Shown here: positions 44,724 through 54,315 of the stretch, one piece after another
Layout of the letters: each line of letters opens with the position of its first letter
Numbering within the stretch: position 1 is the stretch's first letter
From: Streptomyces violaceusniger
Lineage (GTDB): Bacteria > Actinomycetota > Actinomycetes > Streptomycetales > Streptomycetaceae
Assembly (NCBI GenBank): GCA_005405945.1
Contig: BJHW01000001.1
Coordinates: forward strand, 868,001 to 932,000
Reading direction: 5' to 3'
Length of the DNA: 64,000 nucleotides
Notes under the pieces: model-generated
Seen by the model: only the letters and a program-made list of their open reading frames with translations
The model's database searches: none
Told to the model about the DNA's origin: nothing
Program-made: the position numbers and the translations under genes

Positions 44724-45082
44724 AGCCTCCTCGCCCGAGGTGCCCCCGAGGCAGTGGCACCCCAGTCGGAGTTGTCTGGGGCGCCCCTGCCGCGACGACC
44801 GTTTCCCAGTGCCTCGGCACGTCCGTCCAGCGCCCCACTGGGTGCTCGGGAGGAGCGTGAGTCCGGTCAGACAGATATGACGGCCGGCCGTTCAGCCCTG
44901 GGTGTCGTCTCGGTCGACCGGGTACCTCCAAGCTCGCTGGGGCGACTCAAAGGGAGGACAACCAGGAGCGACTCTGCCAAGGACCCTGACATCAGTTCTG
45001 ACATCTGCCGCCGTGGGCGACAGTGGGTTTGGACGGTCGTCAATGGTCCGACGAACTGCCGCTGACCGCCTTGCGCCCAAGG
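44724..45082. other. No supported gene
   Basis: The stretch holds the lost 3' part of the tannase-like gene in scrambled form at most. No frame shows a recognisable domain. Confidence 0.4.
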
Positions 45083-46312
45083 TCACAGCGGTAGGCCCGG
45101 GAGACGCAGATCCGGATCTGTCGCGTCGATGATCGAGCCGAGCTTGGCTCGCGCGAACCGCAGGTCGCGGTGGTAGTCGAAGTTCCACCAGTTCCAGTTC
45201 CGGTCGCCGAACACCCAGTACCGCCAGAAATTGGCCCGCGCGGGTTCGGTGGTGCCCCAGTACTTGCTCCAACCCGACAGCACGCCACCCGAGGCATCCA
45301 CCACCGGCGCCTCGCTGCCGACAGGCCAGCCCGGGTAGACCTGCCGTCCGGTTCGCGGGTCACGTGCCCCGGCGTACATCTTCCGTGCCGCCCGCACCTG
45401 TGTATCCGTCAGACAGGACGGTCTGTCGTCCATGGCACAGCGCAGGCGCCCCGGGTCGAACGAGCACCGCGTCGGATCGGTGAGGAAGCCATCGGTGGCG
45501 CTCCCGCCGTCATGGCCGCGGCACTGCCGCACCGCGGCTGCGGTGAGCAGGCGGAGCTTCGAGGCGGGAATGACGGGACGGCTGTCATCGCCCGCCTCAT
45601 GGTTGTTCAGGTACTGCCAGAGGAATCCGGCATTGAGGCTGATCCGGTTGTTGCCAGGGGCCCCGGCCACGATGCCGTCGAAATCGTTCGGATAACGCTG
45701 TGCCTCCATCAGCGCCTGCTGACCGCCCGTGGAACAGCCGACGAAATAGGAATAGCTCGGTTTCGCACCGGTGAACGCCTTCACCACTCGCTTCGCATTC
45801 ACGATGGACTCATGTACCGCACGGTGCCCCCAGTCCACGATGATCTCCGGGTTGGCCGCGCCCTGCATGAAGACGTCCGGGTCATCGCCAGTGTGCCCGG
45901 TATCCGTGCCGACGGTGACGTATCCGGCGGACAGCAGACGGCCCATGGAACCGAAGTCGATGGCCGAGCTGTATCCGCCGTTGCCGAACATGACCAATCG
46001 GTCGTTCCAGCCCCGCTGGGGCAGCCAGACTTCGAACCCGATAGTCGAATCCGGTACTGGTTTGGCGACTCCGCGCACCCGACAGAACGCCGGTACGGGC
46101 ATCGTCCGGCCGTCGGGGGCGATGTACTGCCCGGCGGGCACGGACTCAGCGACGCTCACCGTCGCGTCCGGCAGCCGGAGGCCGGTCAGATCGGCGCATC
46201 CGCTTCGAGAATCGTCAGCCGTGGCCACGGTCGGCAGAATCAGCAACAGCACCGCCGAGGTGGAGGCCAGGGTGGCCAGAACGCGCCGAAACCATGCGAA
46301 CGCGATCATCAT
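45083..46312 (-). pseudogene. Secreted tannase/feruloyl esterase, C-terminally truncated
   Basis: 409 residues from ATG 46312. A signal peptide (RRVLATLASTSAVLLLILPT, ending TVATA) is followed by the tannase domain, with the nucleophile region YSYFVGCSTGGQQALMEAQR and paired Cys residues typical of the family. After IIDATDPDLR the frame runs into a stop, about 110 residues before the normal end, where the catalytic Asp and His should lie. It would be secreted but inactive. It points to past use of plant-derived esters. Confidence 0.78.
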
Positions 46313-46570
46313 CAGTCCTCCATCAGGGGGAACAGGCCATGGACAGCGCGGTCATGGGCGCTACGCGAGAGTCTCCGGACAACACCGAATCGGCGTCCAG
46401 CATCAAACCGACATCTCTTCATGCCATGTGCACATAAATCTCGGTTGCCGAGATCGTCGCGCACTGTTCGGTTCAGCGGGCGCGAGGGAATCAGCACCTC
46501 TTCACCAGGGTCACCGACCCGAGTGTCCTGACCTCGGCCGGCTCGATCACGTAGTTACCGCAGCGATGAG

Positions 46571-47875
46571 TTACCGTGGCGATCCGCGTCCGGCCAGCTC
46601 ATTGAACCAGCGCGCCACCTGGGGTGCCGACACCGCGAAGGACCCGAAGTGGTCCACCTCGCCCTGGTTCACGACGGGAACGTGTGCCTGGTGAGCGGCA
46701 AGCTGGAGCGCACAACTGCGCGCGTTCCCGATCGGCACGTCGGTGTCGGCCGCCCCCGCGTACAGCCGCACCGGGGCGTCGGGCTTCCAGTCGCAGGTGT
46801 GATCGGCCGAGCGCATGGCGTCCAGCAGCGGGCCGCTCGGGTGCCGCAGACGGTCGTGGAAAGCGGGCGTGAGCAGTTGCTTCACCGAGGGGGCGAGGCC
46901 CTTGATCACGTCATCCTCATCGTGCGTTCCGTCGAAGAGTGACTCCACGCGGCTCGCGTACGGCGCACGGAAGACCTCGCCCGGGTCCTTGTAGAAGTGA
47001 TGCAGCCGGTTCTGGGCGACCAGCCAGTACGAGATGTAGAAGACGCCGCTGGTGTCGTTGACCCGACCGTCGAACAGGGCCGGGACCTCCTGGCCCACCA
47101 GGTCGTACGGCCCGCTCACCGGGGCCAGCGCCTTCAGCCGGAAGTGCTTGTCCGCACCCCCGTCCAGCGCCCGGCCGAGCGCCATCGCGACCTGGCCGCC
47201 CTGCGAGAATCCGGTCGCGTAGACGTCACCGGTGAGCGGACGGCCGAGCCGGTCCGCGGTCGCGCGGGCGGCGCGCAGCATATCGACGGAGGCGGTGACG
47301 GCGGAGCGGGTGTCCATGTACGGGTGCGGGCCCGGCCCCTCACCGAGCCCCAGGTAGTCGGGCGCGGCTACCGCACGCCCGGCCGATGCGTTCAGATACG
47401 ACGGCACGCGGCCCAAGTCCTCGCTCGCGGAGGGCGCGTAGGTGCGCTTGACCATGGTGCCATGCATGTCCGAGACGAGGTCGAGCCGCTGGGTTCCGCC
47501 CTTGGGAAGGGTGAGGAGACCGGTTGCCGTCGTGGGTTTCCCATATGGGTCCACGGTCCGGTACGTCAGCCGGTACGCCCGTACGCCGTACCGCACCGAA
47601 TCGGTCGCGATGTCACTCCCGGCCAGGAATTCCCTGACCTGCCCGGCGTCACGGTCGGCGACCGGGACGACGGAGACGACAGTGCCGCGGTGGGCGGTGT
47701 CGCGGTCGGCGGTGTCGCGGTGGGCGGTGTCGCGGTGGGCGGTGTCGCGCTCCGCCGCCGTGGCGACCGGCGCGACGGCGAATCCGGCGAGGAGTATGGC
47801 CGCCACGCCGGAGAGCCTTTTCCGCATCGGCCAACTGGTCCGTCTTTCTTGGGTTTTGCATCTCTCATCACTCAT
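46571..47875 (-). CDS. Secreted lipase/alpha-beta hydrolase
   Basis: Up to 434 residues; an internal ATG at 47827 (MRKRLSGVAAILLAGFAVAP) begins the signal peptide directly and is the more likely start. The mature N-terminus carries five RDTAH-like repeats. The hydrolase domain shows LVSDMHGTMVKRTYAPSASE, AVAAPDYLGLGEGPGPHPYM, the nucleophile in YATGFSQGGQVAMALGRAL, and PVRLYAGAADTDVPIGNARS with the acid; the His is probably in GEVDHFGSF. This is the secretory lipase (LIP) pattern. It is intact and divergent from the NagB-like gene. Confidence 0.85.
   Translation of the reverse strand: MSDERCKTQERRTSWPMRKRLSGVAAILLAGFAVAPVATAAERDTAHRDTAHRDTADRDTAHRGTVVSVVPVADRDAGQVREFLAGSDIATDSVRYGVRAYRLTYRTVDPYGKPTTATGLLTLPKGGTQRLDLVSDMHGTMVKRTYAPSASEDLGRVPSYLNASAGRAVAAPDYLGLGEGPGPHPYMDTRSAVTASVDMLRAARATADRLGRPLTGDVYATGFSQGGQVAMALGRALDGGADKHFRLKALAPVSGPYDLVGQEVPALFDGRVNDTSGVFYISYWLVAQNRLHHFYKDPGEVFRAPYASRVESLFDGTHDEDDVIKGLAPSVKQLLTPAFHDRLRHPSGPLLDAMRSADHTCDWKPDAPVRLYAGAADTDVPIGNARSCALQLAAHQAHVPVVNQGEVDHFGSFAVSAPQVARWFNELAGRGSPR
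47690..47760. repeat. 15-bp tandem repeats encoding RDTAH-type pentapeptides
   Basis: GCGGTGTCGCGGTGG-type units repeat five times in a row inside the lipase gene and encode RDTAHRDTAHRDTADRDTAH. The count could change by replication slippage, altering the spacer between signal peptide and enzyme. Confidence 0.75.
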
Positions 47876-48192
47876 GTCGGAGACGTTACGGACTCACTGT
47901 TCGCATCGACATCCGAGACGCCCCCGTGTCCATGGTGCACTCAAGCCCACCATGGACAAGACGATCCCGTCCTCGGCCACCGGACCCGCGGTGGCGCACC
48001 GACCGCGCGGCCGGTGCGCCGGGTGCGCACCGCACCGACCGCGAGCCGGGTCACGGCGGGGACTGAGCCGGTCTCCTGATGACCTTCCCGCCACGACGTC
48101 ACCTTTCGAGCATTGCCTATACCAGTCAGATCACAGCATGGTCTGTGGCGTAACTGGTCTGCGTAAGAGTTGACCGAGAGGGAGTTCCTCCT
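47876..48192. promoter_or_regulatory. Divergent promoter region with a DasR-like half-site
   Basis: This 317-bp gap separates the lipase and NagB-like genes. Near its right end ACTGGTCT (48153-48160) matches half of the DasR site consensus A(C/G)TGGTCTAGACCA(C/G)T, with a weaker CCAGTCAGATCAC upstream. DasR, the GlcNAc regulator, controls nagB in Streptomyces, so the link is plausible. The full palindrome is not present. Confidence 0.4.
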
Positions 48193-48633
48193 GTGCGGGT
48201 GTCGCCGATCGTCTTCCCCGACCCAGAGACCCTGGGACGTAAGCTGGCCGCGGAGATCGCCCTGGAAATCGAGGATGCCGCGCGAGCGGGGCGGCCGTAT
48301 GTGCTCGGATGTCCGGGCGGGCGCAGCGCCGCCAGCACGTACCGGGCACTGGCGGACGAGGTGGCCGCGCGGCGGCTGGATCTGGGACACGTCGTCATCG
48401 TAATGATGGACGAGTACGTCGAGGCCACGCCGCTGGGTTCGCATCGCTGGGAGTACCACGCGATCGACCCCGGTTTGCCGCACAGCTGCCTTCGCTTCGG
48501 GCGGGCGCCGACCATGCTGGACACCATCAACCGCGCCATGCAGAACGCGCTGGCCGGAAGGTCCACGCCGAAAGCGGTGGTCACCGCCGCCGACGAGGAC
48601 GCCACCGCCTTTGTGAAGGGCCTGGCGAGGTAG
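48193..48633 (+). pseudogene. NagB-like sugar isomerase N-terminus fused to a solute-binding-protein C-terminus
   Basis: 146 residues from GTG 48193 (AGGGAG upstream). Residues 1-105 look like glucosamine-6-phosphate isomerase/deaminase (PYVLGCPGGRSAASTYRALA, VVIVMMDEYVEATPLGSHRW, then SCLRFGR). The rest (TMLDTINRAMQNALAGRSTP, KAVVTAADEDATAFVKGL) resembles the end of an ABC sugar-binding protein, and an ABC permease gene follows. An in-frame deletion probably fused the two genes near 48510, removing the catalytic C-terminus of NagB and most of the binding protein. Confidence 0.65.
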
Positions 48634-48635
48634 CC

Positions 48636-49160
48636 ATGGCCACACTCAACGAAAGCCATACCTCCGAGGCCGTCTCCGTGGCCGCGCCCGACACCGCGGG
48701 CCCCGAAGCCATCCGTCCCTCACGGCGCACGAACCGCCCTCGGCGGTCCTCGCGTCGGCGCCGCCGCCAGTTGGGGCTGGTGTACCTCGCCCCCGCACTG
48801 CTGATCTACGCATGCGTGGTGCTGCTACCGGCCGGGCAGGGGGTGCTGTCCTTCTACCACTGGGATGGAATCACCGCGGCCACCTGGGCGGGGCTGGAGA
48901 ACTACACCGACTTCTTCTCCCATCCGACGCTGCGGCAGGCGGTCGGCCACACCCTGTTCTTCATCGTTTTCTTCTCTCTCCTGCCGGTCATCCTGGGGAT
49001 GGTGAGTGCGGCACTGACCGCGCGCAAGGACACGCGCGGTGCCGGGGTCTACCGCTGGATCATCTTCCTTCCCCAGGTGCTCACCCCGGCCGTCGTCGCG
49101 GTGGTGTGGAAGCAGATCTAGGCCCCGGGCAGGCCCCTCAACAGCGTGCTCACCGCCTTC
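48636..49160 (+). pseudogene. ABC sugar transporter permease (MalF type), stop codon and truncation
   Basis: ATG 48636 follows the fusion gene stop by two bases. The Arg-rich N-terminus precedes the first helix (LGLVYLAPALLIYACVVLLP), then GVLSFYHWDGITAATWAGLE, NYTDFF and the second and third helices (TLFFIVFFSLLPVILGMVSA, YRWIIFLPQVLTPAVVAVVW). KQI-stop follows, where TAG at 49119 replaces an expected Tyr codon (KQIYAPGGPLNSVL). Homology ends near 49160, so the EAA loop and the C-terminal helices are gone. Confidence 0.8.
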
Positions 49161-49319
49161 GAACGCGATCCTCGGCTACCAGAAGCACTCCGAGTTGCAC
49201 CAGTTCGCCGAGCACACCAGCGCCATCGACATCACCGCAGTTCCACGTTCGGCGAAACACCCCACCACCAGCAGCGCCGAGAACACGGCGGCCGAGCCGC
49301 ACACCGCGAAGCCGAGGCG

Positions 49320-49745
49320 TCAGGCGAGCCCGTTCCCGGCGACGCGCGCCAGGAGCGTGTGCAGCGTCTCCCGTTCGGCGGGGGCGAGCGGGATGAGCAG
49401 TTCGTCGGTCACCTGCCGGCCCGCCTGATCCGTGTCGCGGAGGAACGCGCGGCCGTCCTCGGTGAGGACGACGATGCGGCTGCGGCGGTCGTCGGGGGCG
49501 GGGCGGCGCTCGGCGAAGCCCAGCTTCTCCAGGTCGTCCACCAGGCCGACGATCGCGCTCGGGTCATAGCCGAGCCGGGCGCTGAGCTCTCGCTGCAGCG
49601 CGCCCTCGCAGGTGGCGAGGTAGCGCAGCACGGCGTAGTGCCGCAGCCGCAGCCCCGACTCCTGGAGGAAGGTGTTGAACAGCTGACCCGAGCGCAGGCC
49701 CAGGCGGTACAGCAGATAGCCCGTGTCCGCGTGCAGCGCCCGCAT
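49320..49745 (-). CDS. MarR family transcriptional regulator
   Basis: 141 residues from ATG 49745, a normal length; the frame is open further up to 49970 but that part lacks protein character. The winged helix is seen in LRHYAVLRYLATCEGALQRE, LSARLGYDPSAIVGLVDDLE and KLGFAERRPAPDDRRSRIVV with the wing. It is divergent from the SDR/amidohydrolase/ligase/MaoC operon that starts at 49991, and probably responds to an aromatic or acyl substrate of that operon. An AT-rich patch with ACAACTGTTG near 49896 lies between them. Confidence 0.85.
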   Translation of the reverse strand: MRALHADTGYLLYRLGLRSGQLFNTFLQESGLRLRHYAVLRYLATCEGALQRELSARLGYDPSAIVGLVDDLEKLGFAERRPAPDDRRSRIVVLTEDGRAFLRDTDQAGRQVTDELLIPLAPAERETLHTLLARVAGNGLA

Positions 49746-49990
49746 CCACGGTTCGTCCGCGTCGATGGGGGGCGGGGTGTCGGTGTGCCGGCGGGCGATG
49801 GCGGGCTCCCTGGTCTCGGCCCCGGGGTGCCGGTCTCGGCTCTCCCGGAGGGTGGGTCTCGTGTGCAGAGTCCAGCATGACGCACCCGAGGTGGACAACA
49901 ACTGTTGACGATACCAATTATTGCGCTTAGCTTCGATCTCGCCGCCGCACTCCGCGCCGCACCGGCGCACCCATGCGAAGGGACCCGCTC

Positions 49991-50908
49991 GTGCCCACCA
50001 TCGATCTGACCGGCAAGTCCGCCGTCGTCACCGGTAGCGGCCGGGGCCTCGGCCTCGCCTACGCACACGCCCTCGCCGCCCACGGCGCGTCCGTGGTCGT
50101 CAACGACATCGACGAAGCCGTGGCCGAACAGGCCGTCAAATCCATCACCGAGGCCGGTGGCGCCGCCGTGGCCGAGGTGGTCCCGGTCGGCTCCGCCGAG
50201 GCCGCCGACCGGCTGGTGAGCCGTGCCGTCGAGGAGTTCGGCCGGCTCGACGTCCTGGTCACCAACGCGGGCATCCTGCGTGACAAGGTGCTGTGGAAGA
50301 TGACCGACGAGGACTTCGACGCGGTCATCACCACCCATCTGCGCGCCACCTTCACCTGCGCCCGCGCCGCCGCCGTGCGCATGCGCGAGCAGGGCGAAGG
50401 CGGCACACTCGTCCTCGTCGGCTCCCCGGCCGGGCAGCGCGGCAACTTCGGCCAGACCAACTACGCCGCCGCCAAGGCCGGAATCGCCGCCATGGCCCGC
50501 ACCTGGTCCATGGAACTGTCCCGCGCGAACATCACCGTCAACGCGATCGTGCCGGTCGCCGCCACCGCGATGACCGAGACCATTCCCGCCTTCGCCCCGT
50601 ATGTGGAGGCCCTGAGGAGGGGAGAACCGCTGCCGGACTTCCTGCGCAAGGGCGAGGGATTCGGCACCCCGGAGGACTGCGCCGCCCTCGTCCCCTTCCT
50701 GGCCTCCGACGCCGCCCGCGGCATCACCGGCCAGTGCGTGGGCATCGGCGGCGACAAGGTGGCGCTCTGGTCGCATCCGCAGGAGATCCGGACCGCCTAC
50801 GCCGACGGCGGCTGGACCGCCGAGGCCCTCGCCGCCGCCTGGCCCACATCGGTCGGCGCCGAGCCGCAGACGGTGGGCATCCCCGCGCCGAAGACTCCGG
50901 AGGCGTGA
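49991..50908 (+). CDS. Short-chain dehydrogenase/reductase
   Basis: 305 residues from GTG 49991 with GAAGGGA upstream; an ATG at 49973 is less well placed. The NAD(P) motif TGSGRGLG (about 15-22), the NAG motif (VLVTNAGILRDKVLWKMTDE) and the catalytic set Ser (LVGSPAG) and Tyr-x3-Lys (NYAAAKAG) are complete. The type resembles MFE-2-like 3-hydroxyacyl-CoA dehydrogenases, which fits the MaoC dehydratase and ligase in the same operon. The stop overlaps the next start as TGATG. Confidence 0.9.
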   Translation: MPTIDLTGKSAVVTGSGRGLGLAYAHALAAHGASVVVNDIDEAVAEQAVKSITEAGGAAVAEVVPVGSAEAADRLVSRAVEEFGRLDVLVTNAGILRDKVLWKMTDEDFDAVITTHLRATFTCARAAAVRMREQGEGGTLVLVGSPAGQRGNFGQTNYAAAKAGIAAMARTWSMELSRANITVNAIVPVAATAMTETIPAFAPYVEALRRGEPLPDFLRKGEGFGTPEDCAALVPFLASDAARGITGQCVGIGGDKVALWSHPQEIRTAYADGGWTAEALAAAWPTSVGAEPQTVGIPAPKTPEA

Positions 50909-51781
50909 TGGACCTGGAGAATCTGGTCGCCATCGACGTCCACACCCATGCGGAGGTGTCCGCCAAGGGCCACTCCTCCCTGGACGACGATCTGCACGAC
51001 GCCTCCTCCGCCTACTTCAAGGTCGAGGGCAAACGGAAGCCCACTCTCGAGGAGACGGCCGCCTACTACCGCGAGCGGCGGATGGCCGCCGTCATCTTCA
51101 CGGTGGACGCCGAGTCCGCCACCGGCACCGTGCCCGTCCCGAACGAGGAGGTCGCCGAGGCCGCCGCCGCCAACGCGGACGTCCTCATCCCCTTCGCCTC
51201 CATCGACCCCTTCCGGGGAAGGCGGGCGTGCGGCGGGCCCGGCGGCTGGTCGCGGAGTACGGGGTGAAGGGCTTCAAGTTCCACCCCAGCATCCAGGGCT
51301 TCTTTCCCAACGACCGCTCGGTGGCTTACGGCCTGTACGAGGTGATCGAGGAGACCGGCACCATCGCTCTGTTCCACACCGGCCAGACCGGCATCGGCGC
51401 CGGTGTTCCCGGCGGGGCGGCATCCGCCTGAAGTATTCCAACCCGCTCCATGTGGACGACGTGGCCGCCGACTTCCCGCATCTGAAGATCATCCTGGCGC
51501 ATCCGTCGTTCCCCTGGCAGGACGAGGCGCTGGCGGTGGCGACCCACAAGCCCGGCGTGCACATCGACCTGTCCGGCTGGTCGCCGAAGTACTTCCCGCC
51601 GCAGCTCGTGCAGTATGCCAACACGCTGCTGAAGGACAAGGTCCTGTTCGGTTCGGACTTCCCGGTGCTCACCCCGGACCGATGGCTGGCCGACTTCGAC
51701 AAGCTCTCCATCAAGGACGCGGTCAAGCCGAAGATCCTCAAAGAGAACGCGGCCCGGCTGCTCGGGCTGACCACACCGTAA
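50908..51781 (+). pseudogene. Amidohydrolase (ACMSD/decarboxylase-like) with two one-base frameshifts
   Basis: Three frames read one protein. The first has the metal motif AIDVHTHAE and continues to LIPFASIDPFRG. The second covers RRARRLVAEYGVKGFKFHPS, IQGFFPNDRSVAYGLYEV and ETGTIALFHTGQTG. The third covers NPLHVDDVAADFPHLKIILA with the HPSFPW metal ligand, and VLFGSDFPVLTPDRW with the catalytic Asp, ending at 51781. The shifts lie at G runs near 51220 and 51412, and adding one base at each restores the frame. This is either a damaged gene or sequence error. The family hydrolyses or decarboxylates aromatic and lactone acids. Confidence 0.83.
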
Positions 51782-51791
51782 GGGGTGCCAG

Positions 51792-53317
51792 ATGCGCAAC
51801 GAGGGACTGGGGTCATGGCCCGCACGCCGGGCCCGCAAGACCCCGCACCGCACGGCCCTGATCCACGGCGAGCAGTCGACCGACTACCGCACCCTGCACA
51901 CCCGCACCACCCGTCTGGCCCACGCCCTGCGCGCCCGGGGCATCAGGCGTGGCGACCGCATCGCCCACCTCGGCCCCAACCACCCCGCCTATCTGGAGAC
52001 CCTGTTCGCCGCCGGTCTCCTCGGCGCCGTCTTCGTCCCCTCAACACCCGGCTCTCCGGCCCCGAGATCACCTACCAGCTCGCCGACTCCGGCGCCAGGG
52101 CCCTCATCCACGGCGCGGCACACGCCGGGCTCGTCGCCGGACTGCCGGCCGGCATCGATGTACGGATCCACGTCGAGATCGGCGACGCATACGAAGCGGC
52201 CCTGGCAGCCGCGTCGGCCGAGCCGATCGACGAACCGGTCTCCCCCGACGACACCTGCCTCATCATGTACACCTCGGGGACGACCGGCCACCCCAAGGGC
52301 GCGATGCTCACCCACTCCAACATCATCTGGAACGCCGTCAATGTCCTGGTCGACCACGATCTGTTCGCCGACGAGCGCGCCCTGGTGTCCGCCCCGCTGT
52401 TCCACACCGCCGGACTGAACATGATCACCTTGCCGGTACTGCTCAAGGGTGGCGCCTGCGTCCTGGTGGAGGCCTTCGACCCGGGGACGACCCTCGACCT
52501 GATCGAACGGCATCGCATCACCTTCATGTTCGGAGTGCCGACGATGTTCGACCAGGTGGCCCGGCACCCCCGCTGGGCGAACGCCGATCTGTCCTCGCTC
52601 CGCATCCTCACCTGCGGCGGATCCCCGGTGCCGACCCCGCTCATCGCCACCTACCAGGAACGCGGGCTCACCTTCCTCCAGGGCTACGGCATGACCGAGG
52701 CCGCGCCCGGCACACTCTTCCTGGACGCCGAGCACGCCGCCGACAAGGCGGGCTCGGCAGGCGTACCGCACTTCTTCAGCGACGTACGGGTCGTACGGCC
52801 CGACCTCACCCCGGTCGGCACCGGCGAGACCGGCGAAGTGGTGGTGCGCGGACCCCATGTGATGTCCGGCTACTGGGGGCTGCCCGAGGAGACGGAGGCC
52901 GCCTTCGCGGACGGCTGGTTCCGCAGCGGGGACGCGGCCCGGGTCGATGACGACGGTTATGTGTATATCGTCGACCGGATCAAGGACATGATCATCTCCG
53001 GCGGCGAGAACATCTACCCCGCCGAGATCGAGGACCTCCTGCTCGCCCACCCGGGCGTCGCCGAGTGCGCGGTGATCGGTGTCCCGGACGACACGTGGGG
53101 CGAGGTGCCCCGCGCGGTCGTCGTCCCGGCAGCGGGTATCGGACTGGACCCGGAGCAGGTGCTGGCATCACTGTCCGGCCGGCTCGCCAAGTACAAGATT
53201 CCCAAGTCGGTGGTGGTCGCGGACGACCTTCCGCGCACCGCCTCCGGAAAGCTCCTCAAGTCCCGGGTGCGCGACCGCTACGGCACCCCTGCCCCTGAAC
53301 AGGAAGCCGATTCATGA
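51792..53317 (+). pseudogene. Acyl-CoA synthetase with a one-base frameshift
   Basis: The first frame from ATG 51792 (GGGG upstream) reads WPARRARKTPHRTALIHGEQ and ETLFAAGLLGAVFVP. The second takes over at LNTRLSGPEITYQLADSGAR and runs to 53317 with the P-loop MYTSGTTGHPKGAMLTHSNI, YGMTEAAPGT, DGWFRSGDAARVDDDGYVYI, VDRIKDMIISGGENIYPAEI and the catalytic Lys in RTASGKLLKS. The shift is in a C run at about 52038; one more C restores GAVFVPLNTRLSG. Apart from that the enzyme is complete (about 508 residues) and would activate a carboxylic acid with CoA. Confidence 0.87.
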
Positions 53318-53769
53318 GCATCACCGTCAACGGCCTGGACGAACTGAAGAAGCTCGCCGACGCGGACCTCGGCACCAGCGAGTGGATCGAGGTCACACAG
53401 GACCGCATCGACACCTTCGCCGATGCCACCGACGATCACCAGTGGATCCACACCGACCCGGAGCGAGCGGCCCGGGGCCCCTTCGGCGCGCCGATCGCGC
53501 ACGGCTACCTCACGCTGTCGCTGTTCATCCCTCTCTTCACCCAACTGCTGGACGTACGGGGCGTGACCACCAAGGTCAACTACGGCCTGAACAAGGTGCG
53601 CTTCCCCGCACCGGTGACGGCCGGATCCCGGATACGGCTCGTGGCCCGGCTCGCCTCGGTCGAGGACGTACCCGGCGGCGTCCAGATCACCGTCGACGGC
53701 ACGATCGAGGTGGACGGCGGCACGAAGCCCGCGGCCGTGGTGCAGAGCCTGTCCCGCTTCTACGTCTGA
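53314..53769 (+). CDS. MaoC-like (R)-enoyl-CoA hydratase
   Basis: 151 residues, starting ATGA over the ligase stop. The hotdog-fold MaoC signature is complete: FADATDDHQWIHTDPERAAR with the Asp-His catalytic pair, GAPIAHGYLTLSLFIPLFTQ, and VNYGLNKVRFPAPVTAGSRI. It would hydrate trans-2-enoyl-CoA to an (R)-3-hydroxyacyl-CoA, matching the SDR and ligase of the operon. No lesion. Confidence 0.92.
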   Translation: MSITVNGLDELKKLADADLGTSEWIEVTQDRIDTFADATDDHQWIHTDPERAARGPFGAPIAHGYLTLSLFIPLFTQLLDVRGVTTKVNYGLNKVRFPAPVTAGSRIRLVARLASVEDVPGGVQITVDGTIEVDGGTKPAAVVQSLSRFYV

Positions 53770-53806
53770 CCTGCCGCAATGCCAGCCAGGCAAGGGCGTG
53801 CGGGGC

Positions 53807-53848
53807 CTAGGGTCCTTCTGACGGATCTCCGTGGAGGAAGGACCCTAG
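53807..53848. terminator. Bidirectional terminator hairpin
   Basis: CTAGGGTCCTTC at 53807-53818 is repeated in exact inverse as GAAGGACCCTAG at 53837-53848 around an 18-base loop. It lies in the 86-bp gap between two convergent genes, the usual place for a shared terminator. Confidence 0.75.
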
Positions 53849-53855
53849 CCGCCCA

Positions 53856-54227
53856 TCAGGCGGCGAGCGCCTGTGCCACCGCCCTCGCGGGCAGGGGCGC
53901 CGACGGAATGCGTACCGGCGCGACCGGGCCATGAGCGGGCCACACGCGGTATGTGGTCTTGGCCGGATCCACCAGGGGCTCACCGAGAGTGATCCGCCCC
54001 TGGGAGTACAGCCTGTCGCATACGGGGGTGGGCAGCGCGACGTAGCAGCCTCCCCTGTTGGTGACGGAGTCGTACGGCTGCCAGTAGCCGTACCGGCGTC
54101 GTCCACTGGCGTGCACGGTGCAGAACACCGGAGTGCGGGAGTTGGACATGACGCGGAGAACACCGGCGTCGGCAGCCTCGAACGGGACCTCGGAGCGGGA
54201 GCGGGCGGGGTAGAGGACCGGGGACAT
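53856..54227 (-). CDS. Hypothetical protein (Streptomyces type), convergent to MaoC
   Basis: 123 residues from ATG 54227 with GGAAAGG nine bases upstream. It starts MSPVLYPARSRSEVPFEAAD and contains RTPVFCTVHASGRRRYGYWQ, GGCYVALPTPVCDRLYSQGR and a proline/alanine end. No domain is recognised; the composition and ribosome binding site support a real gene. The 892-bp IS copy 2 sits 88 bp upstream of the start and may have separated it from its promoter. Confidence 0.6.
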   Translation of the reverse strand: MSPVLYPARSRSEVPFEAADAGVLRVMSNSRTPVFCTVHASGRRRYGYWQPYDSVTNRGGCYVALPTPVCDRLYSQGRITLGEPLVDPAKTTYRVWPAHGPVAPVRIPSAPLPARAVAQALAA

Positions 54228-54315
54228 CAAGGCTGCCTTTCCGAGGGGCCGGGGCTCAAGATCAGCTACCCAATTAAAGCAGTGATTTGATCTCGATGAC
54301 ACAACTCCCGCCCTA

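Noticed and set aside
49746..49970. N-terminal extension of the MarR regulator to 49970
   Set aside because: The extra 75 residues have no domain and overlap the AT-rich divergent promoter; starting at 49745 gives the normal MarR length.
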